Shown here piece after piece: positions 43,982-52,582 of a DNA stretch of 64,000 nt; the first letter of the stretch is position 1, and every line of letters begins with the position of its first letter. Origin of the DNA: Confluentibacter citreus (lineage in GTDB: Bacteria; Bacteroidota; Bacteroidia; Flavobacteriales; Flavobacteriaceae); the NCBI RefSeq assembly GCF_002807055.1, contig NZ_NIXN01000001.1, positions 186,001-250,000 of the forward strand, read 5' to 3'. The position numbers and the translations under genes are program-made. The notes below the pieces were generated by a model. It had not been told where the DNA came from. It worked only from the letters and a program-made list of their open reading frames with translations, and did no database searches.

Positions 43982-44126
43982 ATTTTAAAAAGTTCACGAC
44001 CTTAGTCAACAACTTATTTGAAATTAATCCATTAATTATCTCAATATAATATTATGGAGTATATTACTAGATTTTGAAAAAAAAAAATGGAACCCATAGA
44101 ATAAACCGTATAAATACAAACCAACC

Positions 44127-45758
44127 ATGAAAAAACAAATTATAGGCAACCTCATACTCATCCTTTCATTTTTTTGTGTGACAGCACAGTCTAACCATAT
44201 TCATTTCAATTCCATTGGATTTTTACCCAATCATACTAAATCAGCAACCATTTCTAAAGAATGTGATGTCTTTAATATTTTAGATTTGAAAGGCAAGGTC
44301 GTGTTTTCAGGAAAAACAACGGGCCCGTATGCTCAAGAAGATGTTAATCAAACCGTTTGGAAAGCTGATTTCTCTGAATTCAAAAAAACGGGAGATTATA
44401 TTATTGACATACCAAATATTGGCAAATCTGGGACATTCACAATATCAAATGATGCTTTTAATTTTGCAGCCAAAACAAGTATGCGTGGTTTTTATTTATG
44501 GCGTTGTGGCATGGAAGTCAATGGCGATTTTAATGGCACACATTACCATCAAGATACCTGCCATTTAAAGGATGGTTTTGACGATTATATTGGCAACCCA
44601 AACTCACAACGCGACGGCACAGGCGGATGGCACGATGCTGGCGATTACGGAAAATATACCGTGAATGCGGGCATTACAGTCGGCATGCTTTTTATGGCTT
44701 GGGATCATTTTAAACCACAAATTGAAAAATTGCAGTTGAACCTTCCAGATACAGATTCAAAATTACCTGATTTTCTTAAGGAATTGAAATGGGAAACCGA
44801 TTGGGTTCTAAAAATGCAATATCCTGATGGCTCCGGAAGGGTGTCGCACAAATTAACCAGGGTCAATTTTGCTCCTTTTATTATGGCAGACAAAGATGAG
44901 GAAAAACGCTATTTCACGGATTGGAGTTCTGCAGCAACAGCCGATTTTGTAGCCATGATGGCTATGGCTGCGCGCTATTTTGAACCTTATGATGCGGCTT
45001 ATGCTAAAAAATGTTTGGATGCGGCTTGGGTGAGTTATCGATTTTTACAGCAAAATCCAGAGGAAAAACGTTTTGTGCAAGGCGACTTTAAAACTGGAGG
45101 CTACCAAACCAGAGATAACGACGACAAGTTATGGGCAGCAGCAGAACTTTGGGAAACCACAGGAGACAAAACGGTCTTGATTGATTTCGAAAAAAGAGCG
45201 GCTCAAATGGATTATAAAATTGAAGAAAATTGGGATTGGGGCAATGTCTCAAACCTCGGAATGTTTACCTATGCGCTTTCAAAAAGAAAAGATAAAAGTC
45301 CAGACATTGATAAATTGATAAAGAACAACATCATCCAAAATGCAGATGCCTTGGTTGAAAAAGGCAAAACCGATGTGTATGACCGTGCGCTTGCTGGCAC
45401 CTATTTTTGGGGTTGCAATGGCACGGTAGCACGCCAAACCATGAATCTACAAATTGCTAATAAGCTGCAACCAAAAAAAGAATACATTGAAACATCCATT
45501 GGTATTATTGACCATCTTTTTGGAAAAAATGTTTACAACCGTTCGTTTGTAACGGGCTTGGGGATAAACCCACCGATGCATCCGCACGATCGCCGTTCTG
45601 GAGCTGATGGTATTGAAGCGCCATGGCCCGGCTATTTAGTGGGCGGTGGACACAAAGCAACCGATTGGATAGATGAGGAAGAATCTTATAGCCATAATGA
45701 AATAGCTATTAACTGGCAAGGTGCTTTGGTGTATGCTTTGATGGGGTTTGTGGATTGA
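44127..45758 (+). CDS. glycoside hydrolase family 9 (endoglucanase-like)
   Basis: This 543-residue secreted enzyme has a signal peptide at about 1-20. An N-terminal Ig-like CelD_N module covers about 22-105 (FNSIGFLPNHTKSATI). The (alpha/alpha)6 barrel contains GGWHDAGDYGKYTVNAG, whose aspartates act as nucleophile-water base. HPHDRRSGADGIEAPWPG (in part) holds the substrate-binding His, and SYSHNEIAINWQGALVYAL (in part) has the acid Glu. It cleaves beta-1,4-glucans or a related polysaccharide. No T9SS tail is visible, so it is periplasmic or exported another way. No SusC/D genes lie nearby. Confidence 0.93.
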   Translation: MKKQIIGNLILILSFFCVTAQSNHIHFNSIGFLPNHTKSATISKECDVFNILDLKGKVVFSGKTTGPYAQEDVNQTVWKADFSEFKKTGDYIIDIPNIGKSGTFTISNDAFNFAAKTSMRGFYLWRCGMEVNGDFNGTHYHQDTCHLKDGFDDYIGNPNSQRDGTGGWHDAGDYGKYTVNAGITVGMLFMAWDHFKPQIEKLQLNLPDTDSKLPDFLKELKWETDWVLKMQYPDGSGRVSHKLTRVNFAPFIMADKDEEKRYFTDWSSAATADFVAMMAMAARYFEPYDAAYAKKCLDAAWVSYRFLQQNPEEKRFVQGDFKTGGYQTRDNDDKLWAAAELWETTGDKTVLIDFEKRAAQMDYKIEENWDWGNVSNLGMFTYALSKRKDKSPDIDKLIKNNIIQNADALVEKGKTDVYDRALAGTYFWGCNGTVARQTMNLQIANKLQPKKEYIETSIGIIDHLFGKNVYNRSFVTGLGINPPMHPHDRRSGADGIEAPWPGYLVGGGHKATDWIDEEESYSHNEIAINWQGALVYALMGFVD

Positions 45759-45840
45759 TTGGATATGGGAAGGCTGTAGTATAGAAGTTGCTTATATTCT
45801 GAAAAACGATAAAAATAGAAAAATTGAAGATTTATTTTAA

Positions 45841-46608
45841 ATGAACGATCTAATTTCAAGAAAATACCAAATGAAACTTGTGAAATCAGTTCATGATGCT
45901 ATTTGGGAAGAATATAAATCATATAAAGAAGTAAGCATATACATTGATAAATGGCACGAGTCTGACCAATGGAATAATAATTGGGAGAATTTTCAGATAT
46001 ACCTAAAAGACAGCGGAGATATTGACCTATTACGGACGCTACACTCTATGTCTGGAAATGATTTATTGAAAGTAGCTATTGAAATGGGTGTTGATACACC
46101 AGATTTTATTCCTATGATTCCGACATTCAAAAATGAATTAAAATCTGATTTTAAAACAGCTTATGACACTTTCACAAAAGCTTTCAAACAAATAGAGACT
46201 GACCCAAGTCTTGCGGTTGGTTTGGCAAATTCAGCATTGGAAAGTATAATAAAAGAAATATTAAAAGATGAACGAATCAATAGTAAGGTAAAAGGAAATG
46301 AAACTCTATATAAGCTGACTTCAATAATTTTAAAAGAATTTAATATTTTAGATAACGATCATCCAATAGAAATAAAAACTATTGGAAGTTCTCTTTTATC
46401 AATTAGCCAATCAATAGAAAAATTAAGAAGTGAGAAAACCGATTTTCATGGAAAAACTAAGGATGATTACTTAATAAATGATACCGTTTTTACATATTTT
46501 GTTGTTAATTCAGTTACAACCGTTGGCCTTTTTTTAAATTCATATTTTAAAACAAAGTTTCCTAAACCTACAAAAATAGATGACGAACATGATGATTTAC
46601 CTTTTTAA
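45841..46608 (+). CDS. abortive-infection (Abi-C-like) HEPN protein
   Basis: This 255-residue soluble protein has a C-terminal half (about 105-235) resembling the abortive-infection C-terminal domain: DPSLAVGLANSALESIIKEIL, then ETLYKLTSIILKEFNI, then SIEKLRSEKTDFHGK. The last contains a HEPN-type R-X6-H motif (Arg196, His203), consistent with an RNase toxin. The N-terminal half has KWHESDQWNNNWENF and no known domain to me. It sits alone between a cellulase and ribosomal protein genes, as a defence singleton might. Low confidence about the trigger; cell suicide on phage infection is the family expectation. Confidence 0.72.
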   Translation: MNDLISRKYQMKLVKSVHDAIWEEYKSYKEVSIYIDKWHESDQWNNNWENFQIYLKDSGDIDLLRTLHSMSGNDLLKVAIEMGVDTPDFIPMIPTFKNELKSDFKTAYDTFTKAFKQIETDPSLAVGLANSALESIIKEILKDERINSKVKGNETLYKLTSIILKEFNILDNDHPIEIKTIGSSLLSISQSIEKLRSEKTDFHGKTKDDYLINDTVFTYFVVNSVTTVGLFLNSYFKTKFPKPTKIDDEHDDLPF

Positions 46609-46767
46609 CTTAAACTATGAAGAAAAACAAACAATTATAAGCTGTTCTTTCTAAAGCGATAAAGCCATTATAACTTCATCTATAAAATTCTCATCCTATT
46701 TTCAGCATCTATAAAAAACCCTTTGAAAATCAACCAATAAATTAACTATAAATAATATTCGTCTGTA

Positions 46768-46798
46768 TTTGGTAATCAAATATATAATTGTAAATTTG
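46768..46798 (+). promoter_or_regulatory. rplM-rpsI promoter
   Basis: TTTG (46768-46771), a 19-bp spacer and TAAATTTG (46791-46798) give a perfect Bacteroidota -33/-7 promoter. Predicted leader is about 43 nt. Confidence 0.85.
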
Positions 46799-46845
46799 CA
46801 AACTCTTTTTGAGAGAGGAATGTTTAATAAGAAAAAATTAATAAC

Positions 46846-47301
46846 GTGGACACATTAAGCTACAAAACGATTTCAGCCAATAAAGCTACTGCAGATAAGC
46901 AGTGGGTTTTAGTTGATGCTGATGGTCAATCTTTGGGTCGCTTAGCTTCAAAAGTTGCAAAACTATTAAGAGGTAAGCACAAACCTAGCTTCACACCACA
47001 CGTTGATTGTGGTGATAACGTAATTGTTATCAACTCAGAAAAAGTCAACTTAACGGGAAACAAGTGGAATGATAAAACATACATTCGTCACACAGGGTAT
47101 CCAGGTGGTCAAAGAAGTTTAACAGCTACAGAATTGTTTGGAAAAGATCCAGCAAGGGTTGTAGAAAAATCGGTAAAAGGGATGTTACCTAAAAACAAAT
47201 TAGGAGCAGATTTATTCCGTAATTTAAATGTTGTTGTTGGTTCTGCACATACCCATGCTGCACAAAAACCAAAAACAATTAACTTAAACGAATTCAAGTA
47301 A
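46846..47301 (+). CDS. rplM: 50S ribosomal protein L13
   Basis: This 151-residue protein has WVLVDADGQSLGRLASKVAK at the N-terminus and GMLPKNKLGADLFRNLNVV at the C-terminus, diagnostic of L13. The start codon is GTG at 46846 and gives MDTLSYKTISANK, the usual flavobacterial start as I know it. Its TAA overlaps the rpsI ATG (TAATG), so translation is coupled. Confidence 0.97.
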   Translation: MDTLSYKTISANKATADKQWVLVDADGQSLGRLASKVAKLLRGKHKPSFTPHVDCGDNVIVINSEKVNLTGNKWNDKTYIRHTGYPGGQRSLTATELFGKDPARVVEKSVKGMLPKNKLGADLFRNLNVVVGSAHTHAAQKPKTINLNEFK

Positions 47302-47687
47302 TGGAAGTAATTCACAAAATTGGCCGTAGAAAAACGGCGGTTGCTCGTGTATATGTTGCCCCAGGAAGTGGTAACATCACAGTTAACAAAAAGGAATTAA
47401 ACGCTTACTTTACAACATCTACTTTACAGTACAAAGTTAACCAACCATTAGCAATGACTAATAACGAAGGTAACTTTGATATTAAAGTGAGTGTATTAGG
47501 TGGCGGTATTACTGGTCAAGCAGAAGCTGTTCGTTTAGCGATCTCTCGTGCTATGTGCGAAGTAGATGCAGAAAACAGATTGACTCTTAAACCAGAAGGT
47601 TTATTAACTAGAGACCCAAGAATGGTTGAGCGTAAAAAATTCGGACAGAAAAAAGCGCGTAAAAAATTCCAGTTCTCTAAACGTTAA
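47301..47687 (+). CDS. rpsI: 30S ribosomal protein S9
   Basis: This 128-residue protein opens HKIGRRKTAVARVYVAPGSG and ends GQKKARKKFQFSKR; the basic tail reaches the P-site tRNA. The ATG shares its A with the rplM stop. A cluster of REP-like palindromes follows the stop. Confidence 0.97.
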   Translation: MEVIHKIGRRKTAVARVYVAPGSGNITVNKKELNAYFTTSTLQYKVNQPLAMTNNEGNFDIKVSVLGGGITGQAEAVRLAISRAMCEVDAENRLTLKPEGLLTRDPRMVERKKFGQKKARKKFQFSKR

Positions 47688-47689
47688 AA

Positions 47690-47767
47690 TCCTGAACCTG
47701 TTTCAGGATCTGTTTCATCAGATACTGAATCTTGTTCAATTAAAAAGTTGCTGAAACGAGTTCAGCA
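47690..47767. repeat. REP-like palindrome cluster between rpsI and rpsB
   Basis: TCCTGAA-cctgt-TTCAGGA (47690-47708) and GCTGAA-acgag-TTCAGC (47750-47766) flank a third imperfect unit around 47724-47740. They share the CTGAA-N5-TTCAG core seen at 7020, 16934 and 16972. They may also end the rpsI transcript. The rest of 47768-47893, before rpsB, shows nothing else I can name. Confidence 0.6.
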
Positions 47768-47893
47768 TTTAAAAAACCAGTTATTGTTGTCCATGACCTT
47801 AAAAGTCAGGATTTAGTTAAGCATCTAAATGAAGCCAACAGCCAAAAGCTAAATGGAACATTGCTAATCAACAGAACGTAAACTATCACAAAC

Positions 47894-48682
47894 ATGGCAG
47901 TAGAAGTAAAAGAATTACTTGAAGCAGGTGTACACTTCGGTCACCTTACACGTAAGTGGGATCCAAACATGGCTCCTTACGTATATATGGAACGCAACGG
48001 TATCCATATCATTAACCTTTATAAAACAGCGGTAAAAATTGAAGAAGCAAGCGACGCGTTAAGCAAAATTGCTAATTCTGGCCGTAAAATTTTATTCGTT
48101 GCAACAAAAAAACAAGCAAAAGATATTGTTGCTGAAAAAGCAGGCGCTATCAACATGCCTTACATTACAGAAAGATGGCCTGGTGGTATGCTAACTAACT
48201 TTGTTACTATTAGAAAAGCTGTTAAAAAAATGGCTTCCATCGATAGAATGAAGAAAGACGGTACTTTCATGACATTATCTAAAAAAGAACGTTTGCAAGT
48301 TGATCGTTTAAGAGCTAAGTTAGAGAAAAACTTAGGTTCTATAGCAGATATGACTCGTTTACCAGGTGCTTTATTTGTTGTGGACATAAAACGTGAACAC
48401 ATCGCGATAAAAGAAGCTCAAAAATTAAACATTCCAATATTTGCAATGGTTGATACCAACTCCGATCCACGTCAAGTTGATTATGTAATACCTGCAAATG
48501 ATGACGCTTCTAAATCTATTGATAAAGTTCTATCATACGTAACTTCTGCTATCGCTAATGGTTTAGCAGATCGTAAAGCTGAAAAAGATGGTTTTGAGGA
48601 TTCTGAGGATTCTGAAGAAATCGTAACAAAAACAACATCTAAAGCAACCTCTATTAAAGTTGCAGCAGACGAAGAAGAATAA
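47894..48682 (+). CDS. rpsB: 30S ribosomal protein S2
   Basis: This 262-residue protein has VKELLEAGVHFGHLTRKWDP, GRKILFVATKKQA and RWPGGMLTNF, plus DTNSDPRQVDYVIPANDDA. It ends with an acidic DSEDSEEI-rich tail. It is upstream of tsf, as in most bacteria. Confidence 0.97.
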   Translation: MAVEVKELLEAGVHFGHLTRKWDPNMAPYVYMERNGIHIINLYKTAVKIEEASDALSKIANSGRKILFVATKKQAKDIVAEKAGAINMPYITERWPGGMLTNFVTIRKAVKKMASIDRMKKDGTFMTLSKKERLQVDRLRAKLEKNLGSIADMTRLPGALFVVDIKREHIAIKEAQKLNIPIFAMVDTNSDPRQVDYVIPANDDASKSIDKVLSYVTSAIANGLADRKAEKDGFEDSEDSEEIVTKTTSKATSIKVAADEEE

Positions 48683-48767
48683 ATAACATTAATACAACAT
48701 AAATAAGTCGTTTAGTTATTTTCTTTGTTGGAAATTTATTGAACGACTTTTTAAATTTTAAAAGAAC

Positions 48768-49742
48768 ATGGAAGCTAAAGTACAAATAACAGCAGCAGAA
48801 GTAAACAGATTAAGACAAACTACCGGTGCCGGTATGATGGATTGCAAAAAAGCCTTAGTGGAAGCTGAAGGTGATTTTGACAAAGCGATTGACGTTTTAC
48901 GTAAAAAAGGACAAAAAGTTGCTGCAAATAGAGCCGATCGTGAGTCGTCTGAAGGTGCTGCCATCGCAAAAGTGAATGCAGACAATACTGTAGGCGTAGC
49001 TATTGTTTTAGGTTGCGAAACCGACTTTGTTGGTAAAAATGAAAACTTTGTGGCATTGGCAAATCAATTAGCAGATTTGGCTTTTAACTACAATACCAAA
49101 GAAGAATTTTTGGCTGCTGATTTTGGAGGCATGACCGTTGCAGAGAAATTAGTTGAACAAACTGGCGTTATTGGTGAAAAATTAGAAATCAATGCTTTTG
49201 AAAAATTAGAAGCGCCTTATGTTGGTAGCTATGTTCACATTAACAAAATTGCGGCTTTAGTAGGTTTATCTGCTAATGTTAAAAATGCAGAAACCTTGGC
49301 TAAAGATGTTGCTATGCAAATAGCATCTATGGGCGCTACGACGTTATCTTATAAAGATTTTGATCCTGCTTTTATCGCTTCAGAACTGGAGGCTAGAATC
49401 GCCGTTATCGAAAAAGAAAATGAAGAATCAGCACGTTTAGGCAAAACATTAAAAAATGTACCTCAATACATTTCTATGGCTCAATTAACACCTGAAGTGT
49501 TAGCTAAAGCTGAAGAAGCTGCCAAAGCAGAATTGAAAGCAGAAGGTAAACCAGAACAAATTTGGGATAGAATTTTACCAGGTAAAATTGATCGTTTTAT
49601 TTCGGATAATACGACTTTAGACCAAGAACAATGTTTATTAGATCAAAACTTTATTAAAGACGATAAAATAAATGTTGCTAAATATGTAGCATCTTACGGA
49701 GATGTTGCTATTACAGGTTTTAAACGTGTGTCTTTAGGATAA
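48768..49742 (+). CDS. tsf: elongation factor Ts
   Basis: This 324-residue nucleotide exchange factor for EF-Tu has the N-terminal UBA-like motif VNRLRQTTGAGMMDCKKAL and the core CETDFVGKNENF, followed by HINKIAALVG. The length is typical of Bacteroidota EF-Ts. It forms the rpsB-tsf pair and ends at a terminator. Confidence 0.97.
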   Translation: MEAKVQITAAEVNRLRQTTGAGMMDCKKALVEAEGDFDKAIDVLRKKGQKVAANRADRESSEGAAIAKVNADNTVGVAIVLGCETDFVGKNENFVALANQLADLAFNYNTKEEFLAADFGGMTVAEKLVEQTGVIGEKLEINAFEKLEAPYVGSYVHINKIAALVGLSANVKNAETLAKDVAMQIASMGATTLSYKDFDPAFIASELEARIAVIEKENEESARLGKTLKNVPQYISMAQLTPEVLAKAEEAAKAELKAEGKPEQIWDRILPGKIDRFISDNTTLDQEQCLLDQNFIKDDKINVAKYVASYGDVAITGFKRVSLG

Positions 49743-49762
49743 AATAGAGTACAAATAATATT

Positions 49763-49797
49763 AAAAAGCCTTTCTAGAAATAGAGAGGCTTTTTTTA
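49763..49797 (+). terminator. tsf terminator
   Basis: AAAAAGCCTTTCT and AGAGAGGCTTTTTTT form a stem with a short loop and T-run. Confidence 0.85.
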
Positions 49798-49841
49798 TGC
49801 AATTCAGTTTTTATATAAATTTATAAAATAAAATTTTTATG

Positions 49842-49849
49842 TAGCTTTG
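49842..49849 (+). promoter_or_regulatory. -7 element of the pyrH promoter
   Basis: TAGCTTTG matches TAnnTTTG and lies 20 bp ahead of the pyrH ATG. Confidence 0.6.
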
Positions 49850-49869
49850 CTAAACTTTCAAAAGCAACA

Positions 49870-50577
49870 ATGAAATACAAAAGAATCCTTCTTAAGTTAT
49901 CTGGTGAAGCCCTTATGGGAAATCGCCAATACGGTATAGATCCCGAGCGTTTAGCAGAATACGCTGAAGATATTAAAACCATCACAGACAAAGGTGTTGA
50001 AGTCGCCATAGTCATCGGTGGTGGAAACATATTTAGAGGTGTTTCTGGAGCGAGCAAAGGTATGGATCGTGTTCAAGGTGATCATATGGGTATGTTGGCA
50101 ACCGTTATAAATGGATTGGCTTTACAAAGTGCTTTAGAAAATGCTGGCATGCAAACAAGGTTGCAATCTGCCATAAAAATAAATGAAGTGGCAGAGCCGT
50201 TTATCCGAAGAAGAGCGATTCGCCACTTAGAAAAAGGGCGTGTGGTTATTTTTGGTGGAGGTACAGGAAATCCTTATTTCACTACAGATTCCGCTGCTGT
50301 TTTAAGAGCTATAGAAATTGAAGCTGACGTTATTTTAAAGGGTACCAGAGTTGATGGTATTTACAATGCAGATCCTGAGAAAGATAGCACCGCTATCAAA
50401 TTTAATTTTATATCTTTTGATGAAGTTTTGAAAAAAGGATTGAAAGTTATGGATACCACAGCATTTACACTTAGTCAAGAAAATAATTTACCTATTATCG
50501 TATTCGATATGAATAAAAAAGGAAACCTTTTAAAAGTTGTTTCTGGAGAAAAAGTAGGTACCGAAGTAAACATATAG
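49870..50577 (+). CDS. pyrH: uridylate kinase
   Basis: This 235-residue UMP kinase of the amino-acid-kinase fold phosphorylates UMP to UDP. It opens [15 protein letters not shown], with [27 protein letters not shown] and [18 protein letters not shown]. frr follows 48 bp downstream, the standard pyrH-frr pair. Confidence 0.97.
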   Translation: MKYKRILLKLSGEALMGNRQYGIDPERLAEYAEDIKTITDKGVEVAIVIGGGNIFRGVSGASKGMDRVQGDHMGMLATVINGLALQSALENAGMQTRLQSAIKINEVAEPFIRRRAIRHLEKGRVVIFGGGTGNPYFTTDSAAVLRAIEIEADVILKGTRVDGIYNADPEKDSTAIKFNFISFDEVLKKGLKVMDTTAFTLSQENNLPIIVFDMNKKGNLLKVVSGEKVGTEVNI

Positions 50578-50625
50578 AATTTGACATAATTTTTTGAACA
50601 ATAACTTACCATTAAAGTTTAAACA

Positions 50626-51183
50626 ATGAACGAGGAAATAGAATTTATACTAGATACTGCAAAAGAATCCATGGATAATGCTATTAGGCATTTAGAAAAG
50701 CAATTGGTAAATATTAGAGCAGGAAAAGCTAGCCCTGCCATGTTGGGAAGTGTGCTTGTAAATTATTATGGTAATCAAACACCCATAAATCAAGTCGCCA
50801 ACGTTAATACTCCGGATGGTAGAACCATTACTGTTCAACCTTGGGAAAGAAACATGCTTCAAGAAATTGAAAGAGGCATCATGTATGCCAATCTTGGTTT
50901 TAACCCTATGAATAATGGCGAAACCATTATTATTAATGTACCTCCTTTAACAGAAGAACGCCGTCGTGATTTAGCCAAACAAGCCAAGGCAGAGGCTGAA
51001 GATGCTAAAATTGGCGTTAGAAGTGCTCGTAAAGATGCTAACACTGATATTAAAAAATCTGAAAACATATCCGAAGACCTTAAAAAGAACGCAGAGATAG
51101 ACATACAACAAATGACGGATAAATACGTTAAGAAAATTGACGATATGTTCGAGCTCAAAGAAAAAGAAATTATGACCGTATAA
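50626..51183 (+). CDS. frr: ribosome recycling factor
   Basis: This 185-residue factor splits post-termination ribosomes with EF-G. Its helical arm contains LVNIRAGKASPAML, then TITVQPWERNML and VPPLTEERRRDLAKQAK, all diagnostic. A strong terminator follows 5 bp after the stop. Confidence 0.97.
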   Translation: MNEEIEFILDTAKESMDNAIRHLEKQLVNIRAGKASPAMLGSVLVNYYGNQTPINQVANVNTPDGRTITVQPWERNMLQEIERGIMYANLGFNPMNNGETIIINVPPLTEERRRDLAKQAKAEAEDAKIGVRSARKDANTDIKKSENISEDLKKNAEIDIQQMTDKYVKKIDDMFELKEKEIMTV

Positions 51184-51188
51184 TTTTG

Positions 51189-51224
51189 GAAGCGATCCCG
51201 ATAGCTATCGGGATCGCTTCTTTT
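51189..51224 (+). terminator. frr terminator
   Basis: A perfect 32-nt palindrome (51189-51220) is built from GAAGCGATCCCGATAG and its complement, followed by TTTT. It is the strongest terminator in the window and works in both directions. Confidence 0.92.
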
Positions 51225-51227
51225 ATA

Positions 51228-51235
51228 TATATTTG
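51228..51235 (+). promoter_or_regulatory. -7 element of the DUF5686-like gene
   Basis: TATATTTG perfectly matches TAnnTTTG, directly after the frr terminator and 18 bp before the ATG at 51254. Confidence 0.65.
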
Positions 51236-51253
51236 CCTTACACACCAACTTTA

Positions 51254-52525
51254 ATGTCAAAATTCTGTACTCTCGCTTTTTTGTTGCTTTTTTCTTGGTT
51301 GGCGCGAGCCCAATCTACAACTGAAACGAGTACGGAGCCAACCCAAGATTCCATTAGAGAAAGACAATTTTTAAAACAACTGGGAGATGGTTATCTACCA
51401 ACCAAATACTTCAATTTTGATTTAAGATATTTGGTTAAATACAATCAATATGAAGCTTTAAGAACAGGCTTGGGCGGCATAACAAACGATGTTTTTTCAG
51501 AAAAATTTAGAATAAACACGTATGTTGTTTATGGCTTCAAAGATCATAGGTTTAAATATAGCATAGGCGCAGGTTTCAGAATAGCTGAAAAAACCAATAC
51601 TTGGCTGGATATTTCATATACTGATGATTTACAAGAAACCGGTAGCTATCCTTTTTTAACCGACAAACGCTTCTTTCAACTCTTTGAGCCTAGGCTGTTA
51701 AACATTAGTTTGTTCCATAAAATTATCTCAAGATCTGTTTCTTTAGAATATCAACTGAGTCCGAATATCTTAACGGAAACTCAATTATCCATAAATGATA
51801 TAAATCCAACTTACGCTTATGAGTTTGCTTTAGATGGCGATAATTATAGTTCATTCGATTTGAGTATGGCAAAAATAGCCGTACAATGGAGTCCATTTAG
51901 CAGGTTTGAACTTGCTGAAAAAGGTATTAAAGAAGGGGAAGACGGCTATCCTAAATTCACATTTCAGTACACCAAAAGTTTTAAGGATGTTTTTAAAGGT
52001 GATTTTAATTTTTCTAATTTCGAATTCAAGACCATTCACCAAATACAGCACAAAAACAAGAGCCTTTCTGAAATCACCATAGTTTCTGGCATGGCCAATG
52101 GCAATACGCCATTAACACATTTATATCACGCTTATCCTAACAATATCAACAAAGAAAAGATTTTAAGACGATTTTCAGTTGCAGGAACAAGTAGTTTTGA
52201 AACCATGTTTTTTAATGAGTTCTTTTCTGATAAATTTACAACCATTCAAGTAAAACACGCTTTAAAACCTTTCAATATTTCTGAAAAATATAAACCTCAA
52301 TTGGTATTAATAAGCAGGTTTGCTATTGGAGATATGGACAACATGGATAGACATCAAAACATCACTTTTGGAACTTTAGAAAAGGGATACACAGAATCTG
52401 GTTTCGAAATTAATAAACTACTTTTCGGCTTTGGGTTGAGTTTTGCTTACCGATATGGCGCTTACCATTTACCAAATATTGATGATAATGTTGCTATTAA
52501 ATTTACATTTAACTTAACATTATAA
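51254..52525 (+). CDS. outer-membrane beta-barrel protein, DUF5686-like
   Basis: This 423-residue protein has a signal peptide (about 1-20, LLLFSWLARAQ). The rest is a long run of alternating amphipathic strands ending in a terminal aromatic/hydrophobic strand (AIKFTFNLTL), typical of an outer-membrane barrel. It resembles the C-terminal barrel of the DUF5686/carboxypeptidase-regulatory family but without the N-terminal domain, so the assignment is tentative. ATG 51254 is preferred because the -7 element at 51228 lies inside the longer frame. Confidence 0.6.
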   Translation: MSKFCTLAFLLLFSWLARAQSTTETSTEPTQDSIRERQFLKQLGDGYLPTKYFNFDLRYLVKYNQYEALRTGLGGITNDVFSEKFRINTYVVYGFKDHRFKYSIGAGFRIAEKTNTWLDISYTDDLQETGSYPFLTDKRFFQLFEPRLLNISLFHKIISRSVSLEYQLSPNILTETQLSINDINPTYAYEFALDGDNYSSFDLSMAKIAVQWSPFSRFELAEKGIKEGEDGYPKFTFQYTKSFKDVFKGDFNFSNFEFKTIHQIQHKNKSLSEITIVSGMANGNTPLTHLYHAYPNNINKEKILRRFSVAGTSSFETMFFNEFFSDKFTTIQVKHALKPFNISEKYKPQLVLISRFAIGDMDNMDRHQNITFGTLEKGYTESGFEINKLLFGFGLSFAYRYGAYHLPNIDDNVAIKFTFNLTL

Positions 52526-52556
52526 ATCAATTAATCGCATAATACATTGTTTTTTT

Positions 52557-52564
52557 TACCTTTG
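52557..52564 (+). promoter_or_regulatory. -7 element of the MMPL transporter gene
   Basis: TACCTTTG matches TAnnTTTG and lies 18 bp before the ATG. Confidence 0.55.
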
Positions 52565-52582
52565 CCACCTTTAAACTAAAAG

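Noticed and set aside
46609-46845. A ribosomal-protein leader or riboswitch upstream of rplM
   Set aside because: Only a consensus promoter and a short AT-rich leader are visible; no stable conserved structure can be supported.
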